From: Pseudomonadales bacterium
Lineage (GTDB): Bacteria; Pseudomonadota; Gammaproteobacteria; Pseudomonadales; Azotimanducaceae
Reading direction: 5' to 3'
NCBI GenBank assembly: GCA_028285415.1
Contig: JANQPF010000005.1
Location: 62,001 to 126,000, forward strand
Length of the DNA stretch: 64,000 bases
Shown: positions 38,988 through 48,865 of the stretch, one piece after another
Numbering within the stretch: the first letter of the stretch is position 1
Layout: each line of letters opens with the position of its first letter
The notes under the pieces: generated by a model
Database searches by the model: none
Seen by the model: only the letters and a program-made list of their open reading frames with translations
Told to the model about the DNA's origin: nothing
Program-made: the position numbers and the translations under genes

Positions 38988-39725
38988 ATGGCCGGCCACA
39001 GTAAATGGGCGAACATCAAGCACAAGAAGGCGGCGACCGACAAAAAGCGCGGTAAGGTCTTCACCAAACTCATACGCGAGATTACGGTAGCGGCACGCCT
39101 GGGTGGCGGGGACGTTGCAGACAACCCGCGCCTCAGAGCTGCCGTGGACAAAGCGCTTTCGGCGAACATGCCTAAAGACACCATCGAGCGTGCGGTGCAG
39201 CGCGGCGCGGGGGGTGGTGAAGGCGGTGACGTCGAAGAGCTCGTGTATGAAGGTTATGGCTCCGGTGGCGTCGCCATTCTGGTCGAGGCTATGACCGATA
39301 ACCGCAACCGGACCGTTGCCGAAGTGCGTCATGCGTTCAGTAAGTACGGCGGCAATCTCGGCACGGATGGCTCCGTGGCATATCTCTTCACCAAGCAGGG
39401 CATCATCAGCTATGCCCCCGGTGCGGATGAAGAAGAGGTCATGGAGGCAGCGCTCGAAGCCGGCGCTGACGACATAGAGGCTGAAGAAGATGGTGCGCTG
39501 TCCGTGACCACATCCTGGGAGTCGTTGAGTGACGTGGTGGCGGCCCTCACTGCAGCCGACTTCCCGCCGGATCACTCCGAAGTCACGATGGTGGCGTCAA
39601 CGACTACCGAATGCGACGACGAGCTGGCACAGAAGGTGTTGCGCTTGATCGATGCGCTCGAAGAGCTGGACGATGTGCAGGAGGTCTACAGTAACGGTGA
39701 TTTCCCAGCCAGCGCCTACGAATAA
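38988..39725 (+). CDS. yebC: YebC/PmpR-family regulatory protein
   Basis: 245 residues with the classic opening [21 protein letters not shown] (first 20 residues [20 protein letters not shown]) and [14 protein letters not shown]. The YebC/TACO1 family (PF01709) affects transcription in pseudomonads (PmpR) and, in other bacteria, translation of proline stretches. The position between aspS and ruvC is conserved in gammaproteobacteria. The length is normal. Confidence 0.95.
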   Translation: MAGHSKWANIKHKKAATDKKRGKVFTKLIREITVAARLGGGDVADNPRLRAAVDKALSANMPKDTIERAVQRGAGGGEGGDVEELVYEGYGSGGVAILVEAMTDNRNRTVAEVRHAFSKYGGNLGTDGSVAYLFTKQGIISYAPGADEEEVMEAALEAGADDIEAEEDGALSVTTSWESLSDVVAALTAADFPPDHSEVTMVASTTTECDDELAQKVLRLIDALEELDDVQEVYSNGDFPASAYE

Positions 39726-39733
39726 CGCCCCGC

Positions 39734-40234
39734 ATGAATGAGCGACGACGCATCCTTGGTATCGACCCGGGATCGCGCCTGACGGGTTACGGTGTCATTG
39801 CCGTGCACGGCGGCAAACTGATCTACACCGCGAGTGGTTGCATTCGCACCGGCAGCGGCACCATGCCCGCGCGGCTCGGTGAAATCTATCGCGCGGTCGG
39901 CGAGTTGATTGAGCAATACGAACCGGACGAGTTCGCCATCGAGAGCGTTTTTCTTGCGAGAAACCCGCAATCGGCGCTGAAGCTCGGTCAGGCCAGAGGC
40001 GTGGCCATTGCCGCCGCCGTCGCGGCGGAGCTGCCCGTTCACGAATACGCCGCGCGCGAGGTAAAGCAGGCCGTTGTCGGCACGGGCCGCGCCAGCAAGG
40101 CGCAGGTACAGCATATGGTGCAGGCATTGCTCGATTTGTCCGGAACACCGCAGGCGGATGCCGCGGATGCCCTTGCCATTGCCGTTTGCCACGTCAATAC
40201 TGCGCTCGGTGTTTCGCATAGGGTTGGTCGTTGA
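39734..40234 (+). CDS. ruvC: Holliday junction endonuclease
   Basis: 166 residues. RNase-H-like resolvase: first catalytic Asp in [17 protein letters not shown], Glu in [20 protein letters not shown], and the C-terminal acidic pair in [12 protein letters not shown]. It cuts four-way junctions symmetrically together with RuvAB. Its TGA overlaps the TTG start of ruvA. Confidence 0.95.
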   Translation: MNERRRILGIDPGSRLTGYGVIAVHGGKLIYTASGCIRTGSGTMPARLGEIYRAVGELIEQYEPDEFAIESVFLARNPQSALKLGQARGVAIAAAVAAELPVHEYAAREVKQAVVGTGRASKAQVQHMVQALLDLSGTPQADAADALAIAVCHVNTALGVSHRVGR

Positions 40235-40854
40235 TCGGCAGGCTGACAGGCAAACTCCTCGAACTCGAGGGTGGCAGCGTTCTGGTAGATGTGGCGGGAG
40301 TCGCCTACGAAGTTGAAGTGTCAGCGGGCGTTCTGCAGACACTGCCGAGGGTCGGCGAAGAATTGCGCCTGCACACCCACTTTGTCGTGCGCGAGGATGC
40401 GCAGCTTTTGTACGGCTTCTCCAGCAAGCGCGAACGCGAGCTTTTCCGCGCCTTCATCAAAATCAGCGGCGTAGGCCCGAAGCTCGGGCTGGCGCTCATC
40501 TCTGCACTCGACCCGCAGGCATTGAACGCCGCGGTACGCAACAACGACGTTTCCATGCTCACCAAGGTGCCGGGCGTTGGTAAGAAAACTGCCGAGCGTC
40601 TCATGGTGGAGCTGAAGAACCGGATGGACAGCCTGACGGAAAGCGGCGCGGTTCCCATCAACGTGGTGAGCGTGGACGGTGCCGATGCCGGTATTGCCGT
40701 GGAAGCTGAAGATGCCCTCATTGCGCTCGGCTACCGCCCGGCGGAGGCGAATCGCGCCGTCAATCGGGCGCTGGCCGATACGGACGGCACGCCTACGGCA
40801 GAGGCCCTGGTGCGTCTGGCGCTGCGCAGCTTTGCGAAATCGGGTGTGTCATGA
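40231..40854 (+). CDS. ruvA: Holliday junction branch-migration DNA-binding subunit
   Basis: 207 residues from TTG 40231 (TTGA overlap with ruvC). An OB-fold N-terminal domain ([33 protein letters not shown]), two helix-hairpin-helix motifs ([14 protein letters not shown] and [17 protein letters not shown]) and a short C-terminal UBA-like domain that contacts RuvB ([16 protein letters not shown]). The tetramer clamps the junction. Confidence 0.95.
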   Translation: MIGRLTGKLLELEGGSVLVDVAGVAYEVEVSAGVLQTLPRVGEELRLHTHFVVREDAQLLYGFSSKRERELFRAFIKISGVGPKLGLALISALDPQALNAAVRNNDVSMLTKVPGVGKKTAERLMVELKNRMDSLTESGAVPINVVSVDGADAGIAVEAEDALIALGYRPAEANRAVNRALADTDGTPTAEALVRLALRSFAKSGVS

Positions 40855-41894
40855 GTATTGAGCCGGACCGCTTGATATCCGCAAAAAGCGAACCCGGTGA
40901 GACGCGCTACGACCATGCGCTCAGACCGGTCAGCCTCGGTGAGTACGTCGGCCAGGCGGCGGTCAAAGAGCAGCTCGACATCTTCATTCGTGCCGCGCGC
41001 GGACGCCTCGAGGCGCTCGACCACACGCTCGTCTTCGGGCCACCCGGCCTCGGCAAGACGACGCTTGCCAACATCATTGCCCGGGAGATGGGCGTTGCCA
41101 TCAAGTCGACTTCCGGCCCCGTGCTCGAAAAACCCGGCGACCTTGCGGCCATGCTCACCAATCTCGAAGAGGGTGACGTGCTCTTCGTCGACGAAATCCA
41201 CCGGCTGAGCCCGGTCGTGGAAGAAATCCTGTATCCGGCCATGGAGGACTTTCAGCTCGATATCCTCATCGGCGAAGGCCCGGCGGCACGTTCGCTCAAG
41301 CTCGATCTGCCGCAGTTTACGTTGGTAGGCGCAACCACCCGCGCAGGTTTATTGACGAGCCCGCTGCGCGACCGCTTCGGCATCGTGCAACGATTGGAGT
41401 TCTATACGGTCGAAGAGCTGACGGAGATTGTCTCCCGCTCGGCGCAGAAGCTTGAGCTCGAGGCGGATCGCGCCGGTGCGGCCGAAGTGGCACGACGCAG
41501 CCGCGGGACGCCGCGCATAGCAAATCGGCTGTTGCGCCGCGTGCGCGACTTTGCCGAAGTCAAAGCGGACGGGGTGGTCACCGCGGCGGTGGCGGACGAG
41601 GCGCTCAATCTTCTCAAAGTAGACAAGGAAGGGTTTGACGTGATGGACCGACGCCTGCTGTCGGCGGTGCTCGAGAAGTTCGACGGTGGTCCGGTTGGCC
41701 TGGATGCGCTGGCGGCCACACTCAGTGAGGAAAAAGACACCATCGAAGACGTGATTGAGCCCTATTTGATCCAGCAGGGGTATATCATGCGCACGCCCCG
41801 CGGGCGTGTGGCCACCCAGAAGTGTTATCTGCACTTCGGGCTGACACCGCCTGATGCCCAGCCGGGTGGACAGGCGCCGCTGAATCTGGAATAA
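40851..41894 (+). CDS. ruvB: Holliday junction branch-migration ATPase
   Basis: 347 residues, AAA+ motor. Walker [12 protein letters not shown], Walker [10 protein letters not shown], sensor 1 in LVGATTRAG, arginine finger LRDRFG and a C-terminal winged helix ([15 protein letters not shown]). It overlaps ruvA by 4 bp (ATGA). In many gammaproteobacteria a ybgC thioesterase follows; here tolQ comes directly after 78 bp. Confidence 0.96.
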   Translation: MSIEPDRLISAKSEPGETRYDHALRPVSLGEYVGQAAVKEQLDIFIRAARGRLEALDHTLVFGPPGLGKTTLANIIAREMGVAIKSTSGPVLEKPGDLAAMLTNLEEGDVLFVDEIHRLSPVVEEILYPAMEDFQLDILIGEGPAARSLKLDLPQFTLVGATTRAGLLTSPLRDRFGIVQRLEFYTVEELTEIVSRSAQKLELEADRAGAAEVARRSRGTPRIANRLLRRVRDFAEVKADGVVTAAVADEALNLLKVDKEGFDVMDRRLLSAVLEKFDGGPVGLDALAATLSEEKDTIEDVIEPYLIQQGYIMRTPRGRVATQKCYLHFGLTPPDAQPGGQAPLNLE

Positions 41895-41903
41895 ATCCGC
41901 CGC

Positions 41904-41919
41904 GGCCGGCAGACCGGCC
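41904..41919. other. Perfect hairpin GGCCGG-CAGA-CCGGCC between ruvB and tolQ
   Basis: A six-base-pair G+C stem with a four-base loop, 10 bp after the ruvB stop, without a following T tract. It could pause transcription or separate the ruv and tol messages, but the missing T run makes a rho-independent terminator unlikely. Confidence 0.35.
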
Positions 41920-41972
41920 AGCGTGGCGCCGCCAGCGAGTAAAAGTGACGCTAACCGACAGAGGAGTGTCTG

Positions 41973-42659
41973 TTGCCTGAACAGCTTTCGATTTTCGAGT
42001 TGATTGCCAACGCCAGTCTCCTGGTGCAGTTGGTGATGGCGCTGCTGGTGCTGGCGTCGGTGGTCTCGTGGATGATGATTTTTCAGCGCTGGTTTTTCCT
42101 GCGCCGTTCACTCGCCGAGGTGGATGCCTTTGAAGATCATTTCTGGTCAGGCATAGATCTCAGAAAATTCTACGGTGAGCTCGAAGGCGACGAGGGCCTC
42201 AACGGGATTGAGAACGTGTTTGTCAGCGGCTTTCGCGAGTTCACCCGTCTCTCTGACCAGGGTGGCGCCGACGCCGACGCGATCATGCAGGGCGTGCAGC
42301 GTGCGATGCGCGTGGCGTTGACCCGGGAAGAGGCGCGGCTGGAAACCCACCTGCCGTTTCTCGCAACCGTTGGCTCGACGAGTCCGTACGTGGGGCTCTT
42401 CGGTACGGTCTGGGGGATCATGAATTCGTTTCGTTCGCTCGCGAACATGAGTCAGGCCACGCTTGCTTCGGTCGCGCCCGGTATTTCTGAGGCGCTGGTG
42501 GCCACCGCTATGGGCCTTTTTGCTGCAATTCCGGCAGTCATTGGCTACAACCGCTTCTCCGCGCGCGTAGAGGGGTTGATGAAGCGTTACGAAGCGTTCT
42601 CCGATGAGCTCACCACCATTCTGCACCGCGCCGCGCACTCGAAGGCGGCTGAGGACTGA
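41973..42659 (+). CDS. tolQ: Tol-Pal system inner-membrane channel subunit TolQ
   Basis: 228 residues from TTG 41973, with GAGGAG nine bases upstream. An ExbB/TolQ/MotA-type protein with three membrane helices (LVQLVMALLVLASVVSWMMIF at the N-terminus, named here by its core VMALLVLASVVSW; then GLFGTVWGIMNSFRSL and ATAMGLFAAIPAVIGYN). It forms the proton channel with TolR that energises TolA during outer-membrane constriction at division. It is followed by tolR after 2 bp. Confidence 0.95.
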   Translation: MPEQLSIFELIANASLLVQLVMALLVLASVVSWMMIFQRWFFLRRSLAEVDAFEDHFWSGIDLRKFYGELEGDEGLNGIENVFVSGFREFTRLSDQGGADADAIMQGVQRAMRVALTREEARLETHLPFLATVGSTSPYVGLFGTVWGIMNSFRSLANMSQATLASVAPGISEALVATAMGLFAAIPAVIGYNRFSARVEGLMKRYEAFSDELTTILHRAAHSKAAED

Positions 42660-42661
42660 GT

Positions 42662-43096
42662 ATGGCGCAGCGTCGTAAACCCATGTCTGAAATCAACGTG
42701 GTGCCTTACATCGACGTGATGCTGGTTCTGCTCGTCATCTTCATGGCCACGGCGCCGCTGCTGACGCAGGGTGTAGTCGTCGATCTGCCGCAGGCGCCGT
42801 CGGAACCGATCGAAGATACGCAGGACGACCCGCTGGTGGTGTCGATGCGCGCGGACGGCGCAATCTTCATGAATCTCGGGATGCAGGATGCTGACGATGA
42901 AGGCACCCGGGTGACGGTATTCTCGCTCGAGGAGCAGGCGGGGAAAATCATAAGAGCACGCACGGAAGTGCCGGTATACATCAAGGCGGACCATGCCCTC
43001 GACTATGGTGAGGTAGTCAAGGTAATGACGGTTCTACAGAAAGCGGGGGCAGAAAGCGTGGGGTTGATTACCGACCCTCCGGTATTGGAAAGCTGA
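42662..43096 (+). CDS. tolR: Tol-Pal system subunit TolR
   Basis: 144 residues. It has one N-terminal membrane helix with the proton-carrying Asp (NVVPYIDVMLVLLVIFMATA) and a periplasmic ExbD-like domain (VYIKADHALDYGEVVKVM). It partners TolQ. The length is normal, and tolA starts one base after its stop. Confidence 0.95.
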   Translation: MAQRRKPMSEINVVPYIDVMLVLLVIFMATAPLLTQGVVVDLPQAPSEPIEDTQDDPLVVSMRADGAIFMNLGMQDADDEGTRVTVFSLEEQAGKIIRARTEVPVYIKADHALDYGEVVKVMTVLQKAGAESVGLITDPPVLES

Positions 43097-43097
43097 C

Positions 43098-43832
43098 GTG
43101 TATTTGCTGCGCGAATACACATTCCCGCTGCTGCTCGCCGTGACGCTGCATGGGGCTGCCGTCTTTGCCCTTTACAGCGGCTGGAATCCCGAGCAGACGC
43201 GGGAAAACATCATCCAGCCCCGTGCGGTGGTGGCCAATCTCCTGGTTCTCGAGCCGAAAGCTCAGGCCAAGCCCAAGCCGCCACCGCCAAAACCTGCGGT
43301 GCAGCAGCAGCCAAAGCCGGCACCAGCGCCGGCAAAACCCAAACCCGATCCACAAATTGCCGAACGCAAGCGTGCCGAGGAGGCTGCAAAGCGTGCGGCA
43401 GAGGAAGCCCAGCGGGAAAAGGCCCGCAAAGAGGCTGAACGTCAGGAGCGCCTCGCGCGGCTGAGCGAGCTGGCGCAGACGTCCCTCGATGAGGCGATCG
43501 CACAGGAAGACGCGGCGCTGCAGGCGGGCACGGAAGAGATGGTGGCGCAATCATACCGGCTGGGTATTTATGAGCTCGTGCGGCAGAACTGGTCGCGTCC
43601 GCCGAGCGCCCGCAACGGCATGTCGGCGAAGCTCCTGGTAGAGCTCATCCCCACCGGCGAGCTGGTTGCCGTGAGTATCGTCGAAAGCTCCGGAAATGCG
43701 GCCTTTGATCGCTCTGCGGAGCAGGCCGTGCGTCAGGCGCGGCGTTTTGAGGTGCCGGAAGACAACGGCGTGTTCGAGCGTCACTTCCGTCAGTTTTATT
43801 TCTTGTTTCAACCGGAAGATCTACTCCGATAG
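43098..43832 (+). CDS. tolA: Tol-Pal system bridging protein TolA (short form)
   Basis: 244 residues from GTG 43098, against about 420 in E. coli. An inner-membrane anchor (LLLAVTLHGAAVFALY), a Pro/Lys stretch (residues 55-85), a short Ala/Glu/Lys helical rod (90-150) and a C-terminal TonB/TolA domain (SAKLLVELIPTGELVAVSIV, SAEQAVRQARRF). It transmits energy to TolB-Pal at the outer membrane. The short rod suggests a narrower reach or a compact domain II. Confidence 0.92.
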   Translation: MYLLREYTFPLLLAVTLHGAAVFALYSGWNPEQTRENIIQPRAVVANLLVLEPKAQAKPKPPPPKPAVQQQPKPAPAPAKPKPDPQIAERKRAEEAAKRAAEEAQREKARKEAERQERLARLSELAQTSLDEAIAQEDAALQAGTEEMVAQSYRLGIYELVRQNWSRPPSARNGMSAKLLVELIPTGELVAVSIVESSGNAAFDRSAEQAVRQARRFEVPEDNGVFERHFRQFYFLFQPEDLLR

Positions 43833-43848
43833 TGAGAATGGATAACCT

Positions 43849-45150
43849 ATGCAGAAGTTAATGTTGTTGGTGGTGGCTTGGTTTGTGAGCAGCGCGGCGT
43901 TCGCCGCCGGCTCGCTGGACACGATCATCATCGATCGCGGTGTGGATGAGCCGATCCGCATCGCCGTTGTGCCGTTCAAAACCGATCCGAGTCTCGTGTC
44001 AGAAGCCAACCAGGCTGACATCATCGGCTTTGATCTCGCGCGCAGCGGCCAGTTTGATCCGCTGGGTGCGGAAAACATGCTGTCGTACCCCAACAATCGG
44101 CAGATGGTCTTCTTTCGCGACTGGCGTATTCTGAAGGCGCAGTATCTGGTCATCGGCAATGCCAGACTCACGGCCGACGGCCGCGTTGGGATCGACTTCG
44201 AGCTTTACGACGTTCCCGGCGAACGGCAGATGATCACTCAGCGTTACACCGTCGCGCGCGGCCAGTGGCGCGATGTGGCGCACCGCATCGCCGATACCGT
44301 TTATGAGGAAATTACCGGCATACGCGGGGCGTTTTCGACCAAGATCATGTACGTGCTGGCGCAGAACGCCGGCGCGCCCAATGCGGTATACCGCCTGGAG
44401 ATTGCGGACTCCGACGGCGAACGATCACGCACGCTCTTCCGCTCCAACGAACCCATCATGTCGGCGAACTGGTCGCCGGATGGCAAGCGGGTGGTATACG
44501 TCACTTTCGAAACCGGACGGCCGAGCATTGTGATCCAGGACGTGAACGGTTCATACCGCGAGCGTCTCACGAACTTCCGCGGTATCAACAGCGCGCCGGT
44601 CTTCTCACCAGACGGCAGGCAACTTGCCATGGTGCTGTCCAAAGACGGAGATCCGGAGATCTTCATGATGGACCTTGCCAGCCGCAGCCTCAGGCAGATT
44701 ACACGGCATCACGCCATCGATACCGAGCCGAGCTTTACACCCGACGGCCGCGGCATCATCTTCACCTCGGATCGCGGTGGGCGACCGCAAATCTATCAGC
44801 TCGAGCTCGAGACCAATTTTATCGAGCGTTTGACGTTCAACGGCGACTATAATGCGCGCGCTCGCCTCCTGCCCGACGGCAAGCACCTGGTTTTCGTCCA
44901 TCGCACAAACGGTGTTTTCCATATTGCATGGCAGGACTTAGAACGAGACAATTTGCAGGTGTTGACGCAGACAGCGCTGGACGAGTCGCCGTCGTTGGCG
45001 CCAAACGGCACAATGCTGATATACGCCACCCAGGATCAGGGGCGGGGTATACTGGCAGTGGTTTCTATAGACGGCAGCGTCAAGTACAGACTGCCGTCAT
45101 CGTCGGGGGATGTAAGGGAGCCCGCCTGGTCACCCTTTCTGGATGGTTGA
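43849..45150 (+). CDS. tolB: Tol-Pal system periplasmic protein TolB
   Basis: 433 residues. A signal peptide (to about Ala20), an N-terminal alpha/beta domain ([13 protein letters not shown]) and a six-bladed beta-propeller of PD40 repeats ([47 protein letters not shown]). It binds Pal and the TolA C-terminus. A 190 bp gap follows before pal. Confidence 0.96.
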   Translation: MQKLMLLVVAWFVSSAAFAAGSLDTIIIDRGVDEPIRIAVVPFKTDPSLVSEANQADIIGFDLARSGQFDPLGAENMLSYPNNRQMVFFRDWRILKAQYLVIGNARLTADGRVGIDFELYDVPGERQMITQRYTVARGQWRDVAHRIADTVYEEITGIRGAFSTKIMYVLAQNAGAPNAVYRLEIADSDGERSRTLFRSNEPIMSANWSPDGKRVVYVTFETGRPSIVIQDVNGSYRERLTNFRGINSAPVFSPDGRQLAMVLSKDGDPEIFMMDLASRSLRQITRHHAIDTEPSFTPDGRGIIFTSDRGGRPQIYQLELETNFIERLTFNGDYNARARLLPDGKHLVFVHRTNGVFHIAWQDLERDNLQVLTQTALDESPSLAPNGTMLIYATQDQGRGILAVVSIDGSVKYRLPSSSGDVREPAWSPFLDG

Positions 45151-45340
45151 GAAACCTGATGGAAAGCTGCTGACAGGGCAGGAGTATAGGACTGCGCTTG
45201 ACGGGTCAGCGTCGGGAAACCGATGCGTGGCCAGTGTGTGACATATAACAAGACGTTGAACAAACGCGAAGTAAAATAACTGCGACGCTCTTTGAACTCG
45301 CTGCACACCGCAAACGAGGAGAGCAACTGAGGAGATATTG

Positions 45341-45883
45341 ATGCAGATGCAAAAACCCCGCTTCCTTGGCTTTCTGAGCCTGATGCTGGCCGTATTCGTG
45401 ATCGCCGGTTGTACCAGCTCTGGTTCATCCGATCCGGTGCCGGAACCCGAGCCGCCGGCAGAGCCGGAAGTGCAGCCCATGCCGGAGCCGGAACCCGAGC
45501 CGGAACTTTCTGATTTCGACAGCTCAGGCAATCCGATTGATGCGAGCGGCCGTGCCATCTCTCGTACCTTCTATTTCGATTACGACAAATCCGTGCTGAA
45601 GCCGGATGACCTGGCGTCTCTCGAGCTCCATGCACAGATCCTGCGCCGTAATCCGGACCGCAGCGTTGTGATGGAAGGTCACTGCGACGAGCGGGGTACA
45701 CGTGAGTACAACCTGGCGCTTGGTGAGCGTCGCGCAGACTCCGTGCGCAGTTTCCTGTTGTCCGCTGGCGTTTCCAGCCGGCAGATTGAAACGGTCAGTT
45801 ACGGCGAAGAACAGCCGGCTGATCCGGGTCACACCGAGGCCTCGTGGGCGCGCAATCGCCGCGCGGTCATGGTGTATCGTTAA
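45341..45883 (+). CDS. pal: Peptidoglycan-associated lipoprotein
   Basis: 180 residues from ATG 45341, with GAGGAG nine bases upstream; a TTG three bases earlier is an alternative. A lipoprotein signal with lipobox VIAGC; a Pro/Glu repeat linker (PEPEPPAEPEVQPMPEPEPE); then an OmpA-like domain (FYFDYDKSVLKPDDLASLELH core FDYDKSVLKPDD; EGHCDERGTREYNLALGERRA). It anchors the outer membrane to the wall. The 190 bp gap before it may hold its own promoter, but I cannot pick hexamers with confidence. Confidence 0.95.
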   Translation: MQMQKPRFLGFLSLMLAVFVIAGCTSSGSSDPVPEPEPPAEPEVQPMPEPEPEPELSDFDSSGNPIDASGRAISRTFYFDYDKSVLKPDDLASLELHAQILRRNPDRSVVMEGHCDERGTREYNLALGERRADSVRSFLLSAGVSSRQIETVSYGEEQPADPGHTEASWARNRRAVMVYR

Positions 45884-45896
45884 CCGCATTTGTTAA

Positions 45897-45915
45897 GGCG
45901 GGCCTCGTGCCCGCC
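45897..45915. other. Hairpin GGCGGGC-CTCGT-GCCCGCC between pal and cpoB
   Basis: A perfect seven-base-pair stem with a five-base loop, ending 8 bp before the cpoB ATG. No T tract follows. It may limit read-through or hide the cpoB ribosome site, since no Shine-Dalgarno sequence is visible there. Confidence 0.4.
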
Positions 45916-45923
45916 CGCATATC

Positions 45924-46802
45924 ATGTTGAGACGATCTCTTGCTATCTGCGCGGCTCTCGCCGCGCAGTTTTTATTAGCCACAACGGTGTCCGCTGCGGT
46001 ACCCATCGAGGAATCGGTGGAAGAAACGCGCAACGGTGCCGCGGTGGAACCCAGAGTCCCGCAGGCTGAGCGCCAGCGCAGCCTCGACATTCCGCCGACA
46101 ATCGAGCCGACAATGAACACGGACTTTCAGACGGCATCAGCTGAACAGCCGACATCGAGAGCAGCGACGCCATCGGCCGCAGCTGCGGGTGACGGACAGC
46201 TCAGTCAGCTCTTCTACCAGCTGCAGGTACTCCAGCAGGAGCTGCAGGATCTACGTGGACAGGTGGAGGAGCAGACTTATCTCGTCAATCGCCTGCAGCG
46301 TGACCAGAAAGAGCAGTATCTCGATCTGGATCGACGGCTTGTGGCGTTGACGGAAAACCGGCCTGCTCCGGGTCCGACCACAACGACACCTTCGGCGTCG
46401 GCACCCGTGACCACAAGCGGTGGTTTGAGTGAGCGCGATGCGTATACCCAGGCTTTTCAGGCCATGCGCGACCGCAACTTCGACGTGTCGATGCAGGGTT
46501 TTCAGTCCCTGATCGAGCAGTATCCGAACGGACAATTCACGGCGAACGCCTACTACTGGATGGGTGAGCTGTTCCTGGTTGCGCAGACCAACCCTGAGCA
46601 GGCGCGACAATCGTTCATGCAGGTGGTGAGATTGTATCCGGACCACCAGAAAGCGCCGGATGCGATGTACAAGCTCGGCGTGGTCTACCACAACCTCGGC
46701 GATGTCGACAGCGCAAGGACGTACCTTGCCAGGGTCCAGAGCGAACACCCGAGCTCGTCAGCTGCAGGTCTTGCCGCGAAATACGCAGCGGAGCTCGAGT
46801 AA
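45924..46802 (+). CDS. cpoB: Cell division coordinator CpoB (YbgF)
   Basis: 292 residues. A signal peptide (SLAICAALAAQFLLATTVSA), a linker, an N-terminal trimerising coiled coil (about 95-140: LFYQLQVLQQELQDLRGQVE core), a Pro/Thr linker and a C-terminal TPR domain (YTQAFQAMRDRNFDVSMQGF, AYYWMGELFLVA, APDAMYKLGVVYHNLGD). It links Tol-Pal with PBP1b at the septum. It is the last tol-pal gene; queE starts one base after its TAA. Confidence 0.94.
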   Translation: MLRRSLAICAALAAQFLLATTVSAAVPIEESVEETRNGAAVEPRVPQAERQRSLDIPPTIEPTMNTDFQTASAEQPTSRAATPSAAAAGDGQLSQLFYQLQVLQQELQDLRGQVEEQTYLVNRLQRDQKEQYLDLDRRLVALTENRPAPGPTTTTPSASAPVTTSGGLSERDAYTQAFQAMRDRNFDVSMQGFQSLIEQYPNGQFTANAYYWMGELFLVAQTNPEQARQSFMQVVRLYPDHQKAPDAMYKLGVVYHNLGDVDSARTYLARVQSEHPSSSAAGLAAKYAAELE

Positions 46803-46803
46803 T

Positions 46804-47463
46804 TTGCCCGCTGCGGCGGAAGTTTCTCTAAGAATCACAGAAATTTTTCTCTCCCTGCAGGGTGAGGCCAGCACGGTAGGGCGGCCAACGGTGTTCGTGC
46901 GCCTGACCGGCTGTCCCCTGCGCTGCGTTTACTGTGACAGTGAGTACGCCTTCAGCGGCGGCAGCCAGATGGGCATTCCCGATATTGTGGCAGAGGTGAG
47001 CGCCTACGGCGTGCCGCTTGTCACCGTGACGGGCGGTGAGCCGCTTGCGCAACCCGAGGTGCATGGGCTCATGCGCATGCTCTGCGATGCAGGGCTGTCA
47101 GTGTCGCTGGAAACGAGCGGCGCGCTGGACGTTGCCGGCGTGGACGACAGGGTGGTCAGGGTGGTCGATTTCAAAACGCCGGATTCCGGTGAAATGCATC
47201 GCAATCTCTGGGAAAACGCAGGCGTATTGACCCGTAGAGACCAGGTCAAGTTTGTCGTCTGCAGCCGCGCCGACTACGACTGGGCGCGGATGAAGGCAGA
47301 TGAGCTCAATCTCTACGAGCGCGTTGCAGACGTGCTCTACTCGCCCAGCTACGGGCAGCTTGCGCCGGCGGATCTTGCCGACTGGATGATTGCCGACCGG
47401 GTGCCGGGACGCATGCAGGTGCAGCTGCACAAGCTTCTCTGGGGGGACGAGCCCGGACGATGA
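46804..47463 (+). CDS. queE: 7-carboxy-7-deazaguanine synthase (radical SAM)
   Basis: 219 residues from TTG 46804, chosen because GGAG lies about ten bases upstream and longer frames read through cpoB. The radical-SAM cluster is CxxxCxxC at Cys37, Cys41 and Cys44 ([16 protein letters not shown]). [20 protein letters not shown] is the typical QueE opening. It converts 6-carboxytetrahydropterin to 7-carboxy-7-deazaguanine, a step to queuosine. It overlaps queC by 4 bp. Confidence 0.94.
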   Translation: MPAAAEVSLRITEIFLSLQGEASTVGRPTVFVRLTGCPLRCVYCDSEYAFSGGSQMGIPDIVAEVSAYGVPLVTVTGGEPLAQPEVHGLMRMLCDAGLSVSLETSGALDVAGVDDRVVRVVDFKTPDSGEMHRNLWENAGVLTRRDQVKFVVCSRADYDWARMKADELNLYERVADVLYSPSYGQLAPADLADWMIADRVPGRMQVQLHKLLWGDEPGR

Positions 47464-48137
47464 GCGATAAACCCAAGGCAGTGGTGCTGCTGTCAGGCGG
47501 CCTCGACTCAGCCACGGTGATTGCCATGGCCCGGGCGGAGGGATTCGAGTGTTATGCGCTGTCTTTCGACTACAGCCAGCGTTCGAGTTCGGAGCTGGCG
47601 GCTGCCGCTCGCGTGGCAACCAACGAACAAGCAGCCCAACATAGAATTGTCGACATTAATCTGCGCCAGTTCGGCGGCTCAGCGCTGACGGACGACACCA
47701 TCGACGTGCCGACGGACGAAACGGCGGGTATACCCGTCACTTACGTTCCGGCACGCAACACGGTGTTTCTGTCCCTGGGGCTCGCCTGGGCTGAGGTGCT
47801 CGATGCAACGGACATTTTCATTGGTGTCAATGCGGTCGACTATTCCGGGTATCCGGACTGCCGCCCGGAGTTTATCCGCGCCTATGAGGACATGGCCAAT
47901 CTGGCCACTCGGGTCGGCGTCGAAGGCGCGAAGCTGACTATCCACACGCCCCTCATTGATCTGACAAAGGCGGAGATCATTCGCCGCGGGACGGCGCTTG
48001 GCGTCGACTATGGGGCTACCGTTTCCTGCTATCAGGCGGACGCGGAAGGACGCGCGTGTGGTATCTGCGATAGCTGCAGAATCCGCCGTGACGGGTTTGC
48101 CGCCGCCGGCGTGGTTGATCCCACCCGCTACCAATGA
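47460..48137 (+). CDS. queC: 7-cyano-7-deazaguanine synthase
   Basis: 225 residues. PP-loop ATPase motif [17 protein letters not shown] at the N-terminus, [17 protein letters not shown], and four zinc-binding cysteines near the end ([18 protein letters not shown] core CGICDSC). It makes preQ0 from carboxydeazaguanine with ammonia and ATP. queD and queF are not in the window. The HAD gene overlaps its stop by 4 bp. Confidence 0.95.
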   Translation: MSDKPKAVVLLSGGLDSATVIAMARAEGFECYALSFDYSQRSSSELAAAARVATNEQAAQHRIVDINLRQFGGSALTDDTIDVPTDETAGIPVTYVPARNTVFLSLGLAWAEVLDATDIFIGVNAVDYSGYPDCRPEFIRAYEDMANLATRVGVEGAKLTIHTPLIDLTKAEIIRRGTALGVDYGATVSCYQADAEGRACGICDSCRIRRDGFAAAGVVDPTRYQ

Positions 48138-48865
48138 CCGCTCCTTCGCTGCGCTATCGCGGGGTCATGTTCGACCTTGGCGGCACGCTGTTCGACGACC
48201 TCCCCGCCTATCGTGTCGGTGCGGTGCAGCGCAAGGTGCTCACCGAAGCGGGCATCCGAACGGAGGGGCTGGATGCGCTGGAGTCGACGTTTCGGCAGGC
48301 GCGCCGTGACGTGGAAGCGGAGCTGCGCCGCCAGCCCGGCTATCTTCATCGTGATCTCGTCACCCGTCACTTTCTTGCCGGCGTTGAGCGGCTGGGTTTG
48401 ATGGAGCGCCTTGCCGACCCAGCTGCGTGGGCCACCCGGTATGCTGATCTCATGCGCAGCGTCGTCACCAGCGAACTGCGCCTCAAGCGGGGCTGTCACG
48501 AAGTGCTCGCGGCGTTGGCGGACAGCGGCTGCGATCTCACGGTCGTGTCGAATAACGATGAAGGATACCTGCAGGCGCTGATACACAAGTGGGGTTTGCA
48601 CCGGCGCTTGCGCTGCTGGCTGACCTCCGACCGAGCGGGGCTGTGTAAGCCGGAGCCGGGGATCTTTGCCATGGGACTGGGTGACTCGGACCTGTCGCTC
48701 TCTGAAGTCCTCTATGTCGGTGACACCATTGCGGACGACGTTGCGGGTGCCCGCGCGGCGGGGATGGACGTTGCGCTTCTGGGCAGTGGGCAGGTGGCCG
48801 GTGACCACGGCGCCACTTACCGTATATCCGTGCTGGAAGAGCTCGTGAACATCGTGACCGATTGA
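48134..48865 (+). CDS. HAD-family hydrolase with altered motif I
   Basis: 243 residues. The haloacid dehalogenase fold has motif [11 protein letters not shown], motif II VVSNND, and motifs [17 protein letters not shown] and [17 protein letters not shown]. The usual second Asp of DxD in motif I is Gly here, as in some FDLGN-type HADs that still work. A phosphatase is likely; the substrate is unknown. It overlaps queC by 4 bp and its last 49 bp overlap the convergent epimerase gene. Confidence 0.87.
   Translation: MTAPSLRYRGVMFDLGGTLFDDLPAYRVGAVQRKVLTEAGIRTEGLDALESTFRQARRDVEAELRRQPGYLHRDLVTRHFLAGVERLGLMERLADPAAWATRYADLMRSVVTSELRLKRGCHEVLAALADSGCDLTVVSNNDEGYLQALIHKWGLHRRLRCWLTSDRAGLCKPEPGIFAMGLGDSDLSLSEVLYVGDTIADDVAGARAAGMDVALLGSGQVAGDHGATYRISVLEELVNIVTD

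Noticed and set aside
38319-39575. Minus-strand frame of 418 codons across aspS and yebC
   Set aside because: It runs antisense through two well-known genes and carries no motif.
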